Shown in pieces: positions 7,911-16,599 of a DNA stretch of 34,486 nt. The stretch lies in the NCBI GenBank assembly GCA_000146855.1, contig GL405246.1, forward strand, positions 581,244 through 615,729, written 5' to 3'. The number at the start of each line of letters is the position of its first letter. Position 1 is the first letter of the stretch. A model generated the notes under the pieces. The model had not been told where the DNA came from. It was given only the letters and a program-made list of their open reading frames with translations, and made no database searches. Made by a program: the position numbers and the translations under genes. This DNA is from [Eubacterium] yurii subsp. margaretiae ATCC 43715 (GTDB taxonomy: Bacteria > Bacillota > Clostridia > Peptostreptococcales > Filifactoraceae).

Positions 7911-8261
7911 ATGAATATACAATTCAAAAAGGGCGTGTTGGAATTGCTCGTGTTGTCTCTGCTCATCGACAAGGATAGGTACGGATATGAGCTGGTGGAA
8001 GAGATATCAGGTCATATAGATATCTCTGAAGGCACAATATATCCTCTGCTTAGACGACTCAAAAATGACGGATATGTTGATACATATCTGCAAGAGTCTC
8101 AGACAGGTCCACCGAGAAAATACTACAAACTTACAGATGTGGGCAAGAGCTCACAAGATTTGCAGTATAAAGAGTGGGTGGATTTTACAGAGTCGGTGAA
8201 CAATATATTGAGGACAACAGGAGAAGATAGTATAATTCAAAGTAACGAAATAGCAACCTAA
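7911..8261 (+). CDS. PadR family transcriptional regulator
   Basis: This 116-residue winged-helix DNA-binding protein begins [18 protein letters not shown]. The PadR core includes [11 protein letters not shown], the recognition helix stretch [19 protein letters not shown] and the wing [14 protein letters not shown], with a short C-terminal helix for dimerisation. It is therefore a short (subfamily-2-like) PadR. A strong AAAGGAGG site precedes the ATG. It leads an operon with a DUF1700 and a DUF4097 protein, the standard arrangement in Firmicutes, where PadR represses the operon and is relieved by envelope-active compounds. The repeated AGTACCTTG over its promoter is the likely target. The inducer is unknown. 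Confidence 0.93.
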   Translation: MNIQFKKGVLELLVLSLLIDKDRYGYELVEEISGHIDISEGTIYPLLRRLKNDGYVDTYLQESQTGPPRKYYKLTDVGKSSQDLQYKEWVDFTESVNNILRTTGEDSIIQSNEIAT

Positions 8262-8310
8262 AAAGGATATATAATAAGATATTTTAAAAAAGTAATAAAA
8301 GGAGGATAGC

Positions 8311-9117
8311 ATGAAAAAGAGAGAGTTTTTAGACTTACTCAGATTTTACCTCAAAGACATGCCAAAGACTGTGACGGAGGATATAATCTCGGACTATGAA
8401 GAGCATTTTTCCATTGCAACGGAAAAAGGAAAAAGCGAAGAAGAGATATGCAGAGAGTTAGGTTCTCCTGAGGCAATAGCAAAAGAATATATAAGCGGAG
8501 AAAAGATTCACCTTGTGCCTGTAGACATAGATGAAAATATGAGAGACAATAATAGCGCTAATACAGGAGATGACTCAAACTACAAATCAAATTATGAGAG
8601 GAGTAGAGCTAAGAAGTCTTCATCTAAGGATGAGGATAATAAGAAAACACTTAATATTCTGTTAATAGTTTTGGTAATTATCGGAATATTTTCTATTTTA
8701 CCTCCGATATTTGGATTTGGATTTGGTTTAATCGGTTTAGTGATAGGTATTGTAACCTTGATACTTAGTATTATATTTGCTATATTTTGGGGAGTAATAA
8801 GTCTGATTTTAGGCATATTTAAATTTGGCATAGGACTTATTATGAGCGTCTTGGGTGCAATTTTTTCCTTCCTGCCTTTTAGTTTTCATCATGGCTGGGG
8901 TTCTAATATATTTATGGATGTCAATCCCTTTACAGGTATATTTGCCGGCTTTACAACCATTGTATTCGGATTAGTTATGATACTTATAGGTATATTAGTT
9001 GTAAAATTTTTATTTAAGACAGTTAAAGATATTTTCATAACTATAAAATGGAAGAAAAGGAGGAGCAGTGATGAAAAAGGCCCTACAAATTCTGATAATA
9101 CTGATGTTGATAGGTAG
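8311..9117 (+). CDS. DUF1700 (HAAS) membrane protein
   Basis: This 268-residue protein starts MKKREFLDLLRFYLKDMP and has the N-terminal helical HAAS/DUF1700 domain (about 1-65) with ISDYEEHF and ICRELGSPEAIAKEYI. A polar linker (about 70-108) follows, then four long hydrophobic segments (about 108-128, 132-152, 155-182, 205-238) rich in Gly, Ile and Phe, and a basic cytoplasmic tail. The family is the membrane partner in PadR-linked envelope-stress operons and is thought to pass a membrane signal or bind the downstream DUF4097 protein. GGAGG site, 49 nt after padR. Its last codons overlap the start of the next gene, indicating translational coupling. Confidence 0.9.
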   Translation: MKKREFLDLLRFYLKDMPKTVTEDIISDYEEHFSIATEKGKSEEEICRELGSPEAIAKEYISGEKIHLVPVDIDENMRDNNSANTGDDSNYKSNYERSRAKKSSSKDEDNKKTLNILLIVLVIIGIFSILPPIFGFGFGLIGLVIGIVTLILSIIFAIFWGVISLILGIFKFGIGLIMSVLGAIFSFLPFSFHHGWGSNIFMDVNPFTGIFAGFTTIVFGLVMILIGILVVKFLFKTVKDIFITIKWKKRRSSDEKGPTNSDNTDVDR

Positions 9118-9985
9118 TATATGTACTGCAATTTCATTTTTCGTATTTGATTCTAGGAAAGCAAAAAATTTCTTAAATAAGTATAGTAATTCAGTTACAA
9201 CACATTCACATAAGGAGAATTTAAAAAAAGACAGCGTAAACTCTAAAAAATATTATGATGATGACTTTTCAGATTTTGTAAATAAAAAAGCAAATGAGTT
9301 TGCAGATGGCTTGACTGAGTCGATACTTGAAGGGGTATCAGATGGTTTGACGGGTGATTTTGCCGATGAGCTATTGATGGATAAGGATTTTTCTGATGGC
9401 AAGATATTTGGGAAATACAAAAAGTTGTTAAAAACTGAAAAGTTAGGGGAGTTTAATCAGCTACATATTAAATCTCCATACTTATTCTCAAAGGTTGTAA
9501 AATCAGATGAATACAAGATAGAATTTTATTCACAAAATGATAATAAGGACATAGTCAATCATATTGATATTAGAGAAGATGGACAAAAATGCGAAATTTC
9601 ATGTTCTGAAAGATTTAACAAGGACATACCTTGTATGATTATACACACACCGAATCCGCAAAATTTGAAGCTTGATTTGGATATTAAGGACGGTTTTTTC
9701 TCTTCTCAAGAGACTTTTAAGTCAGCAAAGATAGAGATGGATAACGGAGTATTGAGTCTTGTCGGAAAAGAGTCATACAACATGGATATAGAGATGGATG
9801 ACGGTATAATCAAGATGAAGTTTGATAACTGCGATGCAAGGGTGCAGGTGGAAGGGAATAGTGGTTTTACAGATATTTTAGGGAAAAAACATGTATTGGA
9901 AGATACAAAATTTGAAGAGAAGATTAAAAATGCGAGGGATAGTATCATAGTTAAGATAGATTCAGGAATTTTAAGTGTTAAGTAA
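9071..9985 (+). CDS. DUF4097 (toastrack) membrane-anchored protein
   Basis: This 304-residue protein has one N-terminal transmembrane helix (ALQILIILMLIGSICTAI) and an extracytoplasmic region. A charged segment (about 35-130) leads to repeated short beta strands such as LKLDLDIKDG, KIEMDNGVLSLVG and DIEMDDGIIKMKF, the beta-helical pattern of DUF4097/toastrack domains. ATG at 9071 is preferred to the in-frame GTG at 9068 because AGGAG sits 5-6 nt upstream. It overlaps the DUF1700 gene by 47 nt in another frame. The family role is as the surface sensor or effector of the PadR-HAAS-toastrack system; the precise function is unknown. The Lys/Asp-rich insert (35-130) is unusual in length but not clearly a separate domain. 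Confidence 0.82.
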   Translation: MKKALQILIILMLIGSICTAISFFVFDSRKAKNFLNKYSNSVTTHSHKENLKKDSVNSKKYYDDDFSDFVNKKANEFADGLTESILEGVSDGLTGDFADELLMDKDFSDGKIFGKYKKLLKTEKLGEFNQLHIKSPYLFSKVVKSDEYKIEFYSQNDNKDIVNHIDIREDGQKCEISCSERFNKDIPCMIIHTPNPQNLKLDLDIKDGFFSSQETFKSAKIEMDNGVLSLVGKESYNMDIEMDDGIIKMKFDNCDARVQVEGNSGFTDILGKKHVLEDTKFEEKIKNARDSIIVKIDSGILSVK

Positions 9986-10133
9986 TACTAAAAACCTTTT
10001 AAGTTAACATGTAAATATTTTGATTATAAAGTCTATACAATTTAAAAGTAATAGCAATATCAAATATTATATATGTCTTTTTAAACTGAGATTAGTATAA
10101 GATTTGAAATTTTATGTTAATATTATAAAAATT

Positions 10134-10179
10134 AAACTGCAGCTCCAAGCTTATATTTAAGTTTAGAGCTGCAGTTTTT
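10134..10179. terminator. bidirectional terminator between the DUF4097 and fixX genes
   Basis: A perfect 12-bp stem AAACTGCAGCTC/GAGCTGCAGTTT carries T-rich tails on both sides (TTTTTATTT rightwards, TTTAATTTTT leftwards). It stops both the PadR operon and the leftward lut-fix operon, ending 3 bp from the fixX stop codon. Confidence 0.85.
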
Positions 10180-10181
10180 AT

Positions 10182-10466
10182 TTAGCCTTGTTTAAAAGTA
10201 ACGCCTACTTCTCCTATAGGATGCTTCCAAGATTTAACTATCTTTCCATGTGAAATCACTCTACAGGTTCCACATTCCAAACATCCCAAGTGACTGAAGC
10301 TTAATTTTCCGTCAATAAACTTATAACATTCTGCCGGACAGGCCAATAATAGTTTTCTGATTTCTGTTTCATCAGTATAGTCAGTATCTACATCTATATG
10401 AGGATTTTCCTCATCAACGTGAAAAACATCTAAAGCGAGCTTATCTTCTATTTTCATCTTCTTCAT
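10182..10466 (-). CDS. fixX: FixX-type ferredoxin-like protein
   Basis: This 94-residue iron-sulfur protein is the usual electron partner of FixC. The Cys pattern is CPAECYKF (Cys43, Cys47) and HLGCLECGTCRV (Cys62, 65, 68), the FixX form of a ferredoxin with enough ligands for one [4Fe-4S] cluster. The ending KHPIGEVGVTFKQG is also typical (compare the PxxGFGVxYRFG tails of FixX). It begins 2 nt after fixC with a GGAGG site. It is last in the seven-gene operon, right before the terminator. Expected role: relay electrons between FixC flavin and the quinone pool. No fixA/fixB (electron-transfer flavoprotein) genes are in the operon, so the donor must be encoded elsewhere. Confidence 0.92.
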   Translation of the reverse strand: MKKMKIEDKLALDVFHVDEENPHIDVDTDYTDETEIRKLLLACPAECYKFIDGKLSFSHLGCLECGTCRVISHGKIVKSWKHPIGEVGVTFKQG

Positions 10467-10468
10467 AA

Positions 10469-11764
10469 TTAAAACGCCTCCAATACTGTAGTAACAAATT
10501 CTACAAGTTTTGCTGCTGTTGTATGTTCTGCCACAGATTGCATAACATAGCCAATAAAACTTTGTCCTTGCTTTCCATCTACTGTAAATGCTTTTGTAGC
10601 AATGTCATCAACCATTGCAGGAAGACCTTCAAAAATTTCCCTTCTTCCAAGCAAAGTAGGGAAGCCCTTGTATTGAGTTAAGTCTTTCATGATAAAGCTG
10701 TTATCTATTAGTTTTTTATAGTAAGATAGGGTATCAGCACTAAAATCTCCAATTTCACGAGCTCTGATGACTGTTTCTGCAGCAAGTCTCCCGGATTCAA
10801 TAGCAAAATCCATTCCCCTAACTGTAAAGCCTAAGTTAATACAAAAACCTGCAGCATCTCCTGTTACCAAGACTCCATCCCTGTATAATTCAGGAACCAT
10901 ATGAAGTCCTTCTTCAGGAACTAAGTGACCTGAATATTCTATAGAAGTTCCTCCCTCTAAATAAGGAGCAATTGAAGGATGTTCTTTAAATCTATCTAAT
11001 AATTGATTGATTGATAAGTCACTATGCCCTATATCACTTAAAGTAGCAACAACTCCGACAGAAACACTATCTTTGTTTGTATAGATTAATCCGCCGCCGA
11101 ATCCTCCTACTGTAGGATCTCCACATGAAAGCCAAGCTACTCCCTCTCCGTTATTTACAGCAAAACGTTGATTAATTACATCTTCGCCTAATTTTATAAC
11201 TTCCTTTGCTCCAACGGCTACTTGATGAGGTTCCAATTCCTTTTTCATACCTATGCCTTGCGCCAAAAGAGAGTTTACTCCATCTGCAAGAATTACTACA
11301 TCTGCATATAATTCTTCACCTGTTGCAGATATTCCTATTACTTTACCATCTTCTACTATGAGTTCATCCACCAAAATCCCGGGGATGATTTCTGCGCCTG
11401 CTTCTTCCGCCTTTGAAGCCAACCATCTGTCAAATGTAGAACGAAGCACTGTATAAGAAGCATTTTCATTATTTGAACTTAACTTTTTAGAGCCAAAGCC
11501 TACATCAAAAGCGCTATCTTCACCCATTAAAGAAATTTTTTCTCTTGTTATCTTTCTTTCTATTGGAGCTTCCTGCGCAAAGTTTGGAATAATTTTTTCA
11601 AGACTGTGTCCATAAAGGCGTCCACCAGTCATATTTTTTGCTCCACAAAAATCTCCTCTTTCTACTAAAAGAACTTCAAGTCCGGCATTTGCAAGAACGA
11701 TAGCTGCAGAGCAACCTGCCAAACCGCCACCAACGATAATGGCATCAAATTTTTCTTCGCTCAT
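10469..11764 (-). CDS. fixC: FixC-type FAD-dependent quinone oxidoreductase
   Basis: This 431-residue flavoprotein of the FixC / electron-transfer-flavoprotein:quinone oxidoreductase group has the Rossmann motif DAIIVGGGLAGCSAA (residues 7-21) and FixC hallmarks AKNMTGGRLYGHSLE, YTVLRSTFDRWLASKAEEA, VILADGVNSLLA, and GVLVTGDAAGFCINLGFTV followed by RGMD. The start at 11764 has AGGAG 8 nt upstream; the frame opens earlier, but that extension overlaps the preceding methyltransferase and lacks homology. It sits 23 nt after ubiE and 2 nt before fixX. Known family role: pass electrons from ETF to a quinone. Because FixC is related to geranylgeranyl reductases and here follows prenyl-quinone genes, an alternative is reduction of the isoprenoid side chain using FixX, but overall similarity favours FixC proper. 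Confidence 0.92.
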   Translation of the reverse strand: MSEEKFDAIIVGGGLAGCSAAIVLANAGLEVLLVERGDFCGAKNMTGGRLYGHSLEKIIPNFAQEAPIERKITREKISLMGEDSAFDVGFGSKKLSSNNENASYTVLRSTFDRWLASKAEEAGAEIIPGILVDELIVEDGKVIGISATGEELYADVVILADGVNSLLAQGIGMKKELEPHQVAVGAKEVIKLGEDVINQRFAVNNGEGVAWLSCGDPTVGGFGGGLIYTNKDSVSVGVVATLSDIGHSDLSINQLLDRFKEHPSIAPYLEGGTSIEYSGHLVPEEGLHMVPELYRDGVLVTGDAAGFCINLGFTVRGMDFAIESGRLAAETVIRAREIGDFSADTLSYYKKLIDNSFIMKDLTQYKGFPTLLGRREIFEGLPAMVDDIATKAFTVDGKQGQSFIGYVMQSVAEHTTAAKLVEFVTTVLEAF

Positions 11765-11787
11765 ATCATTTTCTCCTATATTTTCAT

Positions 11788-12483
11788 CTACTTTTTCCCT
11801 TGAATCATAACACAAACTCCGTACATTTTGCTAAAATGTTTAATTTCTTTCAACCCGAGTTTCTCATACAATAAAACTAATTCTTTCTTTTTAAGAAATT
11901 CTTGTGTTGATTCATATAACCAAACATATTCTTTATAATACTTTTTTCCGCCACCAAACAGTGGCATAATATACTTAAAGTATATCTTATAAAAAGGTTG
12001 AATCCATAAACAATCCGGAACAAAAGAATCTAAGCAATATATACAGCCATCTTTTTTAACCACTCTTATCATTTCTTTTAGGACTTTTTCATAATCTACC
12101 GTATTTCTCAAGCCAAAAGAAATAGCAACAGCTGAAAAACTACAATCTTCAAATGGCAAACATAATGCGTCTGCTTCTTTCCAGACAATATTTAAATCTT
12201 TACTTTTTTTTATAGCTTCATTTAGCATTGCAGAAGAAAAATCCACTCCGCTAATATTTAAGTCCTTTCTTTTCTCTGCCAACCAAATAGAAATATCCCC
12301 TGTACCACAGCATACATCTAAAAAACTACTGTCTTTAGGAATTTCTTCAGCGATTTTGTCTACTAAATCCTGTTTCCAGCTTTTTTGCAATCCAAGACTA
12401 ATCCTGTTATTTGCCTTATCATATTGAGTATGTATATTTTCAAATACCTCATGGACAAATTCTGATTTTTGCTCCTTATTCAT
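11788..12483 (-). CDS. ubiE: UbiE/MenG-type quinone C-methyltransferase
   Basis: This 231-residue SAM-dependent methyltransferase is expected to convert demethylmenaquinone to menaquinone (or an equivalent step). Motif I is SFLDVCCGTGDIS (about 53-65). Motif II is VDFSSAMLNEA. SFGLRNTVDYEKVLKEM is the UbiE signature region, and EYVWLYESTQEFLKKKEL corresponds to the second UbiE signature; the family's usual FP in that stretch is changed to FL. Length is normal. It lies 2 nt after the prenyltransferase gene and shortly before fixC. Lying behind the polyprenyl synthase and the MenA-like gene, it completes the last three steps of menaquinone assembly, while the genes making the naphthoate head group are not in the window. 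Confidence 0.88.
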   Translation of the reverse strand: MNKEQKSEFVHEVFENIHTQYDKANNRISLGLQKSWKQDLVDKIAEEIPKDSSFLDVCCGTGDISIWLAEKRKDLNISGVDFSSAMLNEAIKKSKDLNIVWKEADALCLPFEDCSFSAVAISFGLRNTVDYEKVLKEMIRVVKKDGCIYCLDSFVPDCLWIQPFYKIYFKYIMPLFGGGKKYYKEYVWLYESTQEFLKKKELVLLYEKLGLKEIKHFSKMYGVCVMIQGKK

Positions 12484-12485
12484 AC

Positions 12486-13406
12486 TTACACCATTTCCGC
12501 AATTATTTTTGTTAAGATAGCTATAAAATAAGCTATATTTACAATTATATTTGCTTTTACAATATTTTTCATCTGCTCTATTCTTTTTGAAGCTAATAAT
12601 TCAGATTGCATAAGTAATTTGAAACATTTATATCCCAATACTATAAGTGCAGGAGTGATACATCCAACCATTCCCAATAGGTAAACAGATAGTCCGCTTA
12701 TTATTAATAACCATAGTACAACTAAGATGTGATAGAGATTTTTTATATTTTTTCTTCCAAGAATAACTGCTAAGGTCTGTCTATTAGCATGTGTATCTTT
12801 TTCAATATCACATCCGTTATTAGTCATCATAATCAGTGAAATTCCCATCATTAACGGAAATGCGTACAACAAAATTTCACTATGGAATTTCCCATCAGAA
12901 ACTGCTGCCACTCCAAGAGGAATTAGAATCCCCATTACAAAACCTGAAACAATCTCTCCTATAGGAAGATAGGAAATCGGAAGAGGTCCTCCCGAATACA
13001 AGAGGATAACCATCCCTCCTATACATCCTATTCCTAAGGGTAAAAATCCACTATCTTTACAGGCAATTATTCCCAGTACAGCCCCTAAGATTAGATAGAT
13101 GATACCAAGAAGAAGAACATCTTTGGGATTAATGGAATTATAGATTAAAACTGCGTCACTTTCTTCCACATTATCTTCTTTTTTGTCGTTACCCTTGATA
13201 AAATCTACATAATCGTTTAAAGTGTTGACAGAGGATTGCATAAATATACAAGTTAAAACTAATAATATACTTTTCCAAAAACTTAAGGGATAATTTTCCA
13301 ATTTACAAAACAGTATTCCAAAAAGAACCGGTCCAATTGATGCAATCCAAGTATGTGGAGCCGCTAACTGGAGAGCTAATTTTGCTGTTAGATGATTATT
13401 TTTCAT
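12486..13406 (-). CDS. menA: MenA-like UbiA-family prenyltransferase
   Basis: This 306-residue membrane enzyme is predicted to attach a polyprenyl chain to 1,4-dihydroxy-2-naphthoate. It has about eight to nine transmembrane helices and both aspartate-rich sites: NTLNDYVDFIKGNDKKED (Asp65, Asp68, Asp74) and NGCDIEKDTHANRQTLAV (Asp200, Asp204). The segments PLPISYLPIGEIVSGF and MGILIPLG resemble MenA rather than UbiA or haem O synthase. It overlaps the upstream polyprenyl synthase by 4 nt. Compared with Listeria, it corresponds to either MenA or the extracellular-electron-transfer paralogue DmkA. The naphthoate precursor must come from genes elsewhere or from scavenging. The substrate assignment is inference; the family is clear. 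Confidence 0.85.
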   Translation of the reverse strand: MKNNHLTAKLALQLAAPHTWIASIGPVLFGILFCKLENYPLSFWKSILLVLTCIFMQSSVNTLNDYVDFIKGNDKKEDNVEESDAVLIYNSINPKDVLLLGIIYLILGAVLGIIACKDSGFLPLGIGCIGGMVILLYSGGPLPISYLPIGEIVSGFVMGILIPLGVAAVSDGKFHSEILLYAFPLMMGISLIMMTNNGCDIEKDTHANRQTLAVILGRKNIKNLYHILVVLWLLIISGLSVYLLGMVGCITPALIVLGYKCFKLLMQSELLASKRIEQMKNIVKANIIVNIAYFIAILTKIIAEMV

Positions 13407-14383
13407 TTCTTTACTTCCAAATCATGCAACATTTTTTCTAAATAAATAGTTATTTTTGAATTTTGCTCCAAGTCTTTTATCAACTGTCTGTTAATATCAG
13501 AAAGATATTTAATCTTTTCATAACTTGCTTCTATTCCGCCAAATTGAACTATAACACTTTGTAATTGGCGTATTTCTTCAAGTGATAGATTTTCTTCCCT
13601 ATTTTTCTTCATTATAGGCAGTAAAGCCTCTCTGCCCCTTGAATTTTTTAATGTCATAATCACCGGAAAAGTATAGATTCCATTTTGAAAATCCTTATGC
13701 GTTTCCTTCCCTAAGTCCTTTGAGTTGGAAGTGAAATCCAAAATGTCATCCTTTAATTGAAACATCAAACCTAAGTTTTTTACAAATAATTCTAATTTTT
13801 TAATATTTTCTTCTGAACAACCGGCCTCTTTGGCACCTATATGACAGGCTACCTGAAAAAGTGCTGCTGTCTTATTTTCAATAATCTCAAAATATTTTTT
13901 TTCACTTATATCTTCTCTATAACGATTAAGATCTTGCTCTATCTCACCTATGCACATATATTCCACAGTCTTTGATAAAACTGAAACAGCTTCATTCAAA
14001 TTCTCTTCAGTCCCATAGTGAAAGATTCGAGATATTAGGAAATCTCCGGCAAATACCGCCGCATCTTTCCCATATTTCCCTTGTAGAGATGTCTTTCCTC
14101 TCCTGTAAGGAGAATTATCTACTATGTCGTCGTGTATCAGAGAAGCAAGGTGTGTCAGCTCCACCATAGCAGCTAATTTACAAATTTTTTCTCTATTATT
14201 TTTCCAATTTGAACCTAAAAATGCACATAACAGCAAAAGTTTCGGGCGAAGCATCTTTCCTGATAAATTAAGTGCATCATCTAAAACTACACCAACTTGA
14301 CTTTCTTTAATCGGATAGTCCGCAATTAAGTGGATGTAATATTTTACCTGTTCCATGCACTCTTTCAGTGATATTTCTATCAA
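13403..14383 (-). CDS. long-chain polyprenyl diphosphate synthase
   Basis: This 326-residue trans-isoprenyl diphosphate synthase has the first Asp-rich motif in LASLIHDDIVDNSPYRRG (Asp85, 86, 89) and the second in LKDDILDF (Asp212, 213, 216); GKMLRPKLLLL and KTAALFQVACHIGA are also typical. Small residues sit 4-5 positions before the first motif (Ala80, Ser81) where short-chain enzymes carry aromatics, so a long product such as hepta- or octaprenyl diphosphate is likely. The start is a TTG at 14383, directly after the lut stop codon, with AGGGG about 9 nt upstream; an ATG at 14356 is the alternative. It overlaps the next gene by 4 nt. The role is to supply the tail for MenA. It resembles HepT/DmkB. 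Confidence 0.86.
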   Translation of the reverse strand: MIEISLKECMEQVKYYIHLIADYPIKESQVGVVLDDALNLSGKMLRPKLLLLCAFLGSNWKNNREKICKLAAMVELTHLASLIHDDIVDNSPYRRGKTSLQGKYGKDAAVFAGDFLISRIFHYGTEENLNEAVSVLSKTVEYMCIGEIEQDLNRYREDISEKKYFEIIENKTAALFQVACHIGAKEAGCSEENIKKLELFVKNLGLMFQLKDDILDFTSNSKDLGKETHKDFQNGIYTFPVIMTLKNSRGREALLPIMKKNREENLSLEEIRQLQSVIVQFGGIEASYEKIKYLSDINRQLIKDLEQNSKITIYLEKMLHDLEVKK

Positions 14384-16543
14384 TTAAATTAGTCCCCTTT
14401 TCTCTGCAATTATTTCCGCAGTATGTTTTACTTTTATGTCATCAAGTCCTCTGGCATCCAATCCACCTTTGATTTGCATCAAACATCCGGGACAGTCTAA
14501 AGCAACTACATCTGCTCCTGATTCTTTGATATTTTGGATTTTGTTTTCCAAAATATGAGAAGAAATATCAGGACATAGTAAACTGTAAGAACCACCAAAA
14601 CCACAGCAGTTATCACATTCGTTCATTTCTACAAATTCAACACCTTTGGTATTTTTCAATAGCTCTCTTTGTTCTTGTGATACTCCCAAGCTTCTCTTCA
14701 AGTGGCAAGAATCGTGGTAAGTAACTTTTACAGCTTTTCCGTCGCCTTCTTGAGATACTCCTTCAAGATCATAGAACAATTTACAAAAGTCAAAAGCCTT
14801 GTCTGCTAATTCTTTTGCTCTCTTGTACATCGGTGTTCCTTCTTCAAAGAAAGTCGGATACAGACGCAATTGATGTGTACAAGAAGGACAGGCACTTACG
14901 ATGTAATCGTATTTTTCAGCTTCCATTCCTTCGATATTAATTTCAGCTTCTTTTCTGGCATTTTCCACATCACCTATATTTGATGCAGGACATCCGCAAC
15001 AAGCTTGTCCAAGTGGCATTTCCACCTTATATCCTATAGAGTTCATATCTGCAACTACTGCTCTTGCAAGATCAGTATAAACAAAGTCTAATAGACAGCC
15101 TGCAAAGATAGCTACTGTTCCCTTAGGATCTTTAACATCTTGTTTTATAGTATGGAAGAAATCCCTCAAAGGCACTTGCGCTATTGCAGGGAAACTCTTA
15201 CCCTTTGTCATTCCTGATAAGAACATCGGTAGATGTCGAATCATAGGTTCACCCTTTGTAAACACTCCTTGTGCAACAGAAGCAATACGAAGCATAGAGT
15301 GGAATAGTTTACGATCTGAAACAGCGTCTAATGCAAATTTCTTCAAAGCATCCGGCTTTTCTTGCATATTTTTTTCACGCAGTCTCATAATCATGTCAGA
15401 GATATGTAATCCCCCACCACAGACTTCATTACATCTTCCACATTGTAGACAGATATTTTGAATTTCTGAAGCTCTTTCTTCATCTACCAAGAAGTGAGTT
15501 AGCATTGTTCCTATTCCGCCTGTGTAAACATTAGAACCATAAACGTGTCCGCCTACCAAAGCAAACGCAGGACAGACGTCAAGACAGGCTCCGCATCTGA
15601 TACAATTAAAGATTTCACGGAAATCAGGTTCTGCTAATATTTCTCTTCTACCAGGATCATCTAAGATAACACAGTAGAAATCTTTTTTACACTTTTCATC
15701 AGTTTCTTTGTCCTTTGTTACTTCACATGCTCCTGTGTACATAGAAAGATAGGTTGTAATTCTTTGGGCAGTTCCGTTTCTTGGTAAGGCTTTAAAGATA
15801 TGTCGGGCGTCGGACAAAGATTTTACAAATTTTTCAATTCCAAAGACATATAGGTGAATTGGAGGTAGAGTTCCAACCATACGTCCATTTCCTTCATTTG
15901 TCATTGTAAATACTGTTCCTGTTTCTGCAACAGCTATATTTGCTCCTGAAACACCCATATCAGCATGAGTAAATTTATCTCTCATTACTCTTCTGGCAGT
16001 TCTTACTTCTTCCAATATAACCGGATTATTTTTTTCTTTTGTATAATCAGTAAAAAGGTCAGCAACTTGTTCCTTATTTAAGTGCAGTGCAGGCATAACC
16101 ATATGCACAGGAGTATTTCCTTCCAAAGAGATTATAAATTCTCCAAGGTCTGTTTCTTGAACCAAAACGCCGTCATCTCCAAGCACATGATTCATCTTAA
16201 TTTCTTCTGATGCCATAGACTTAGATTTTACAATAGTCTTAACGCCTTTTTCCTTTACCAGTTGACGAATCCATTCCATTGCATCTTCTGTACTTTTAGC
16301 ATGATATACATGTCCGCCTCTTGCTTCACAATTAGTTGTGAACTCAGCTATCATTTCATCTATATGCTCTGCTGCATAAGTCTTCACTTCTGCAATCTTT
16401 TCTCTTGTATTTTGAAAATCCACGCCTTCATAAGATTTTTCTCTTCTGGCAGGGTATGTCTTACAAAAATTACCAAGTGTTCTTCCAAGAGTAGCATTCT
16501 CTAACGCAGAGCTTATCTCTTTTTTTAAATCTTCACTAGCCAT
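14384..16543 (-). CDS. LutB-LutA fusion: lactate-utilisation iron-sulfur protein
   Basis: This 719-residue fusion covers two subunits of the LutABC (LldEFG) L-lactate oxidation complex. Residues about 45-270 form the LUD domain of LutB with AETGTVFTMTNEGNGRM. Two ferredoxin-type Cys clusters follow: CIRCGACLDVCP (Cys314, 317, 320, 324) and CLQCGRCNEVC (Cys365, 368, 371, 375). The C-terminal half is LutA/HdrD-like, with two CCG domains: Cys483 plus CCGCPAS (515-516) and CPSC, then Cys613 plus CDNCCGFGG (643-647) and CPGC. Similar fusions of about 717 residues are known in Desulfovibrio lactate operons. It oxidises lactate to pyruvate and passes electrons to an undetermined acceptor, probably the quinone made by the next genes (inference). 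AGGAGG site, 56 nt after lutC. Confidence 0.9.
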   Translation of the reverse strand: MASEDLKKEISSALENATLGRTLGNFCKTYPARREKSYEGVDFQNTREKIAEVKTYAAEHIDEMIAEFTTNCEARGGHVYHAKSTEDAMEWIRQLVKEKGVKTIVKSKSMASEEIKMNHVLGDDGVLVQETDLGEFIISLEGNTPVHMVMPALHLNKEQVADLFTDYTKEKNNPVILEEVRTARRVMRDKFTHADMGVSGANIAVAETGTVFTMTNEGNGRMVGTLPPIHLYVFGIEKFVKSLSDARHIFKALPRNGTAQRITTYLSMYTGACEVTKDKETDEKCKKDFYCVILDDPGRREILAEPDFREIFNCIRCGACLDVCPAFALVGGHVYGSNVYTGGIGTMLTHFLVDEERASEIQNICLQCGRCNEVCGGGLHISDMIMRLREKNMQEKPDALKKFALDAVSDRKLFHSMLRIASVAQGVFTKGEPMIRHLPMFLSGMTKGKSFPAIAQVPLRDFFHTIKQDVKDPKGTVAIFAGCLLDFVYTDLARAVVADMNSIGYKVEMPLGQACCGCPASNIGDVENARKEAEINIEGMEAEKYDYIVSACPSCTHQLRLYPTFFEEGTPMYKRAKELADKAFDFCKLFYDLEGVSQEGDGKAVKVTYHDSCHLKRSLGVSQEQRELLKNTKGVEFVEMNECDNCCGFGGSYSLLCPDISSHILENKIQNIKESGADVVALDCPGCLMQIKGGLDARGLDDIKVKHTAEIIAEKRGLI

Positions 16544-16599
16544 CTTTCCTCCTATTATCCTTAAATTCTAAAATTAAAATTCTAAAATTTTAATTATGC

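Noticed and set aside
8592..9137. Minus-strand frames across the DUF1700 gene
   Set aside because: Hydrophobic mirror images of transmembrane coding sequence; no start signals.
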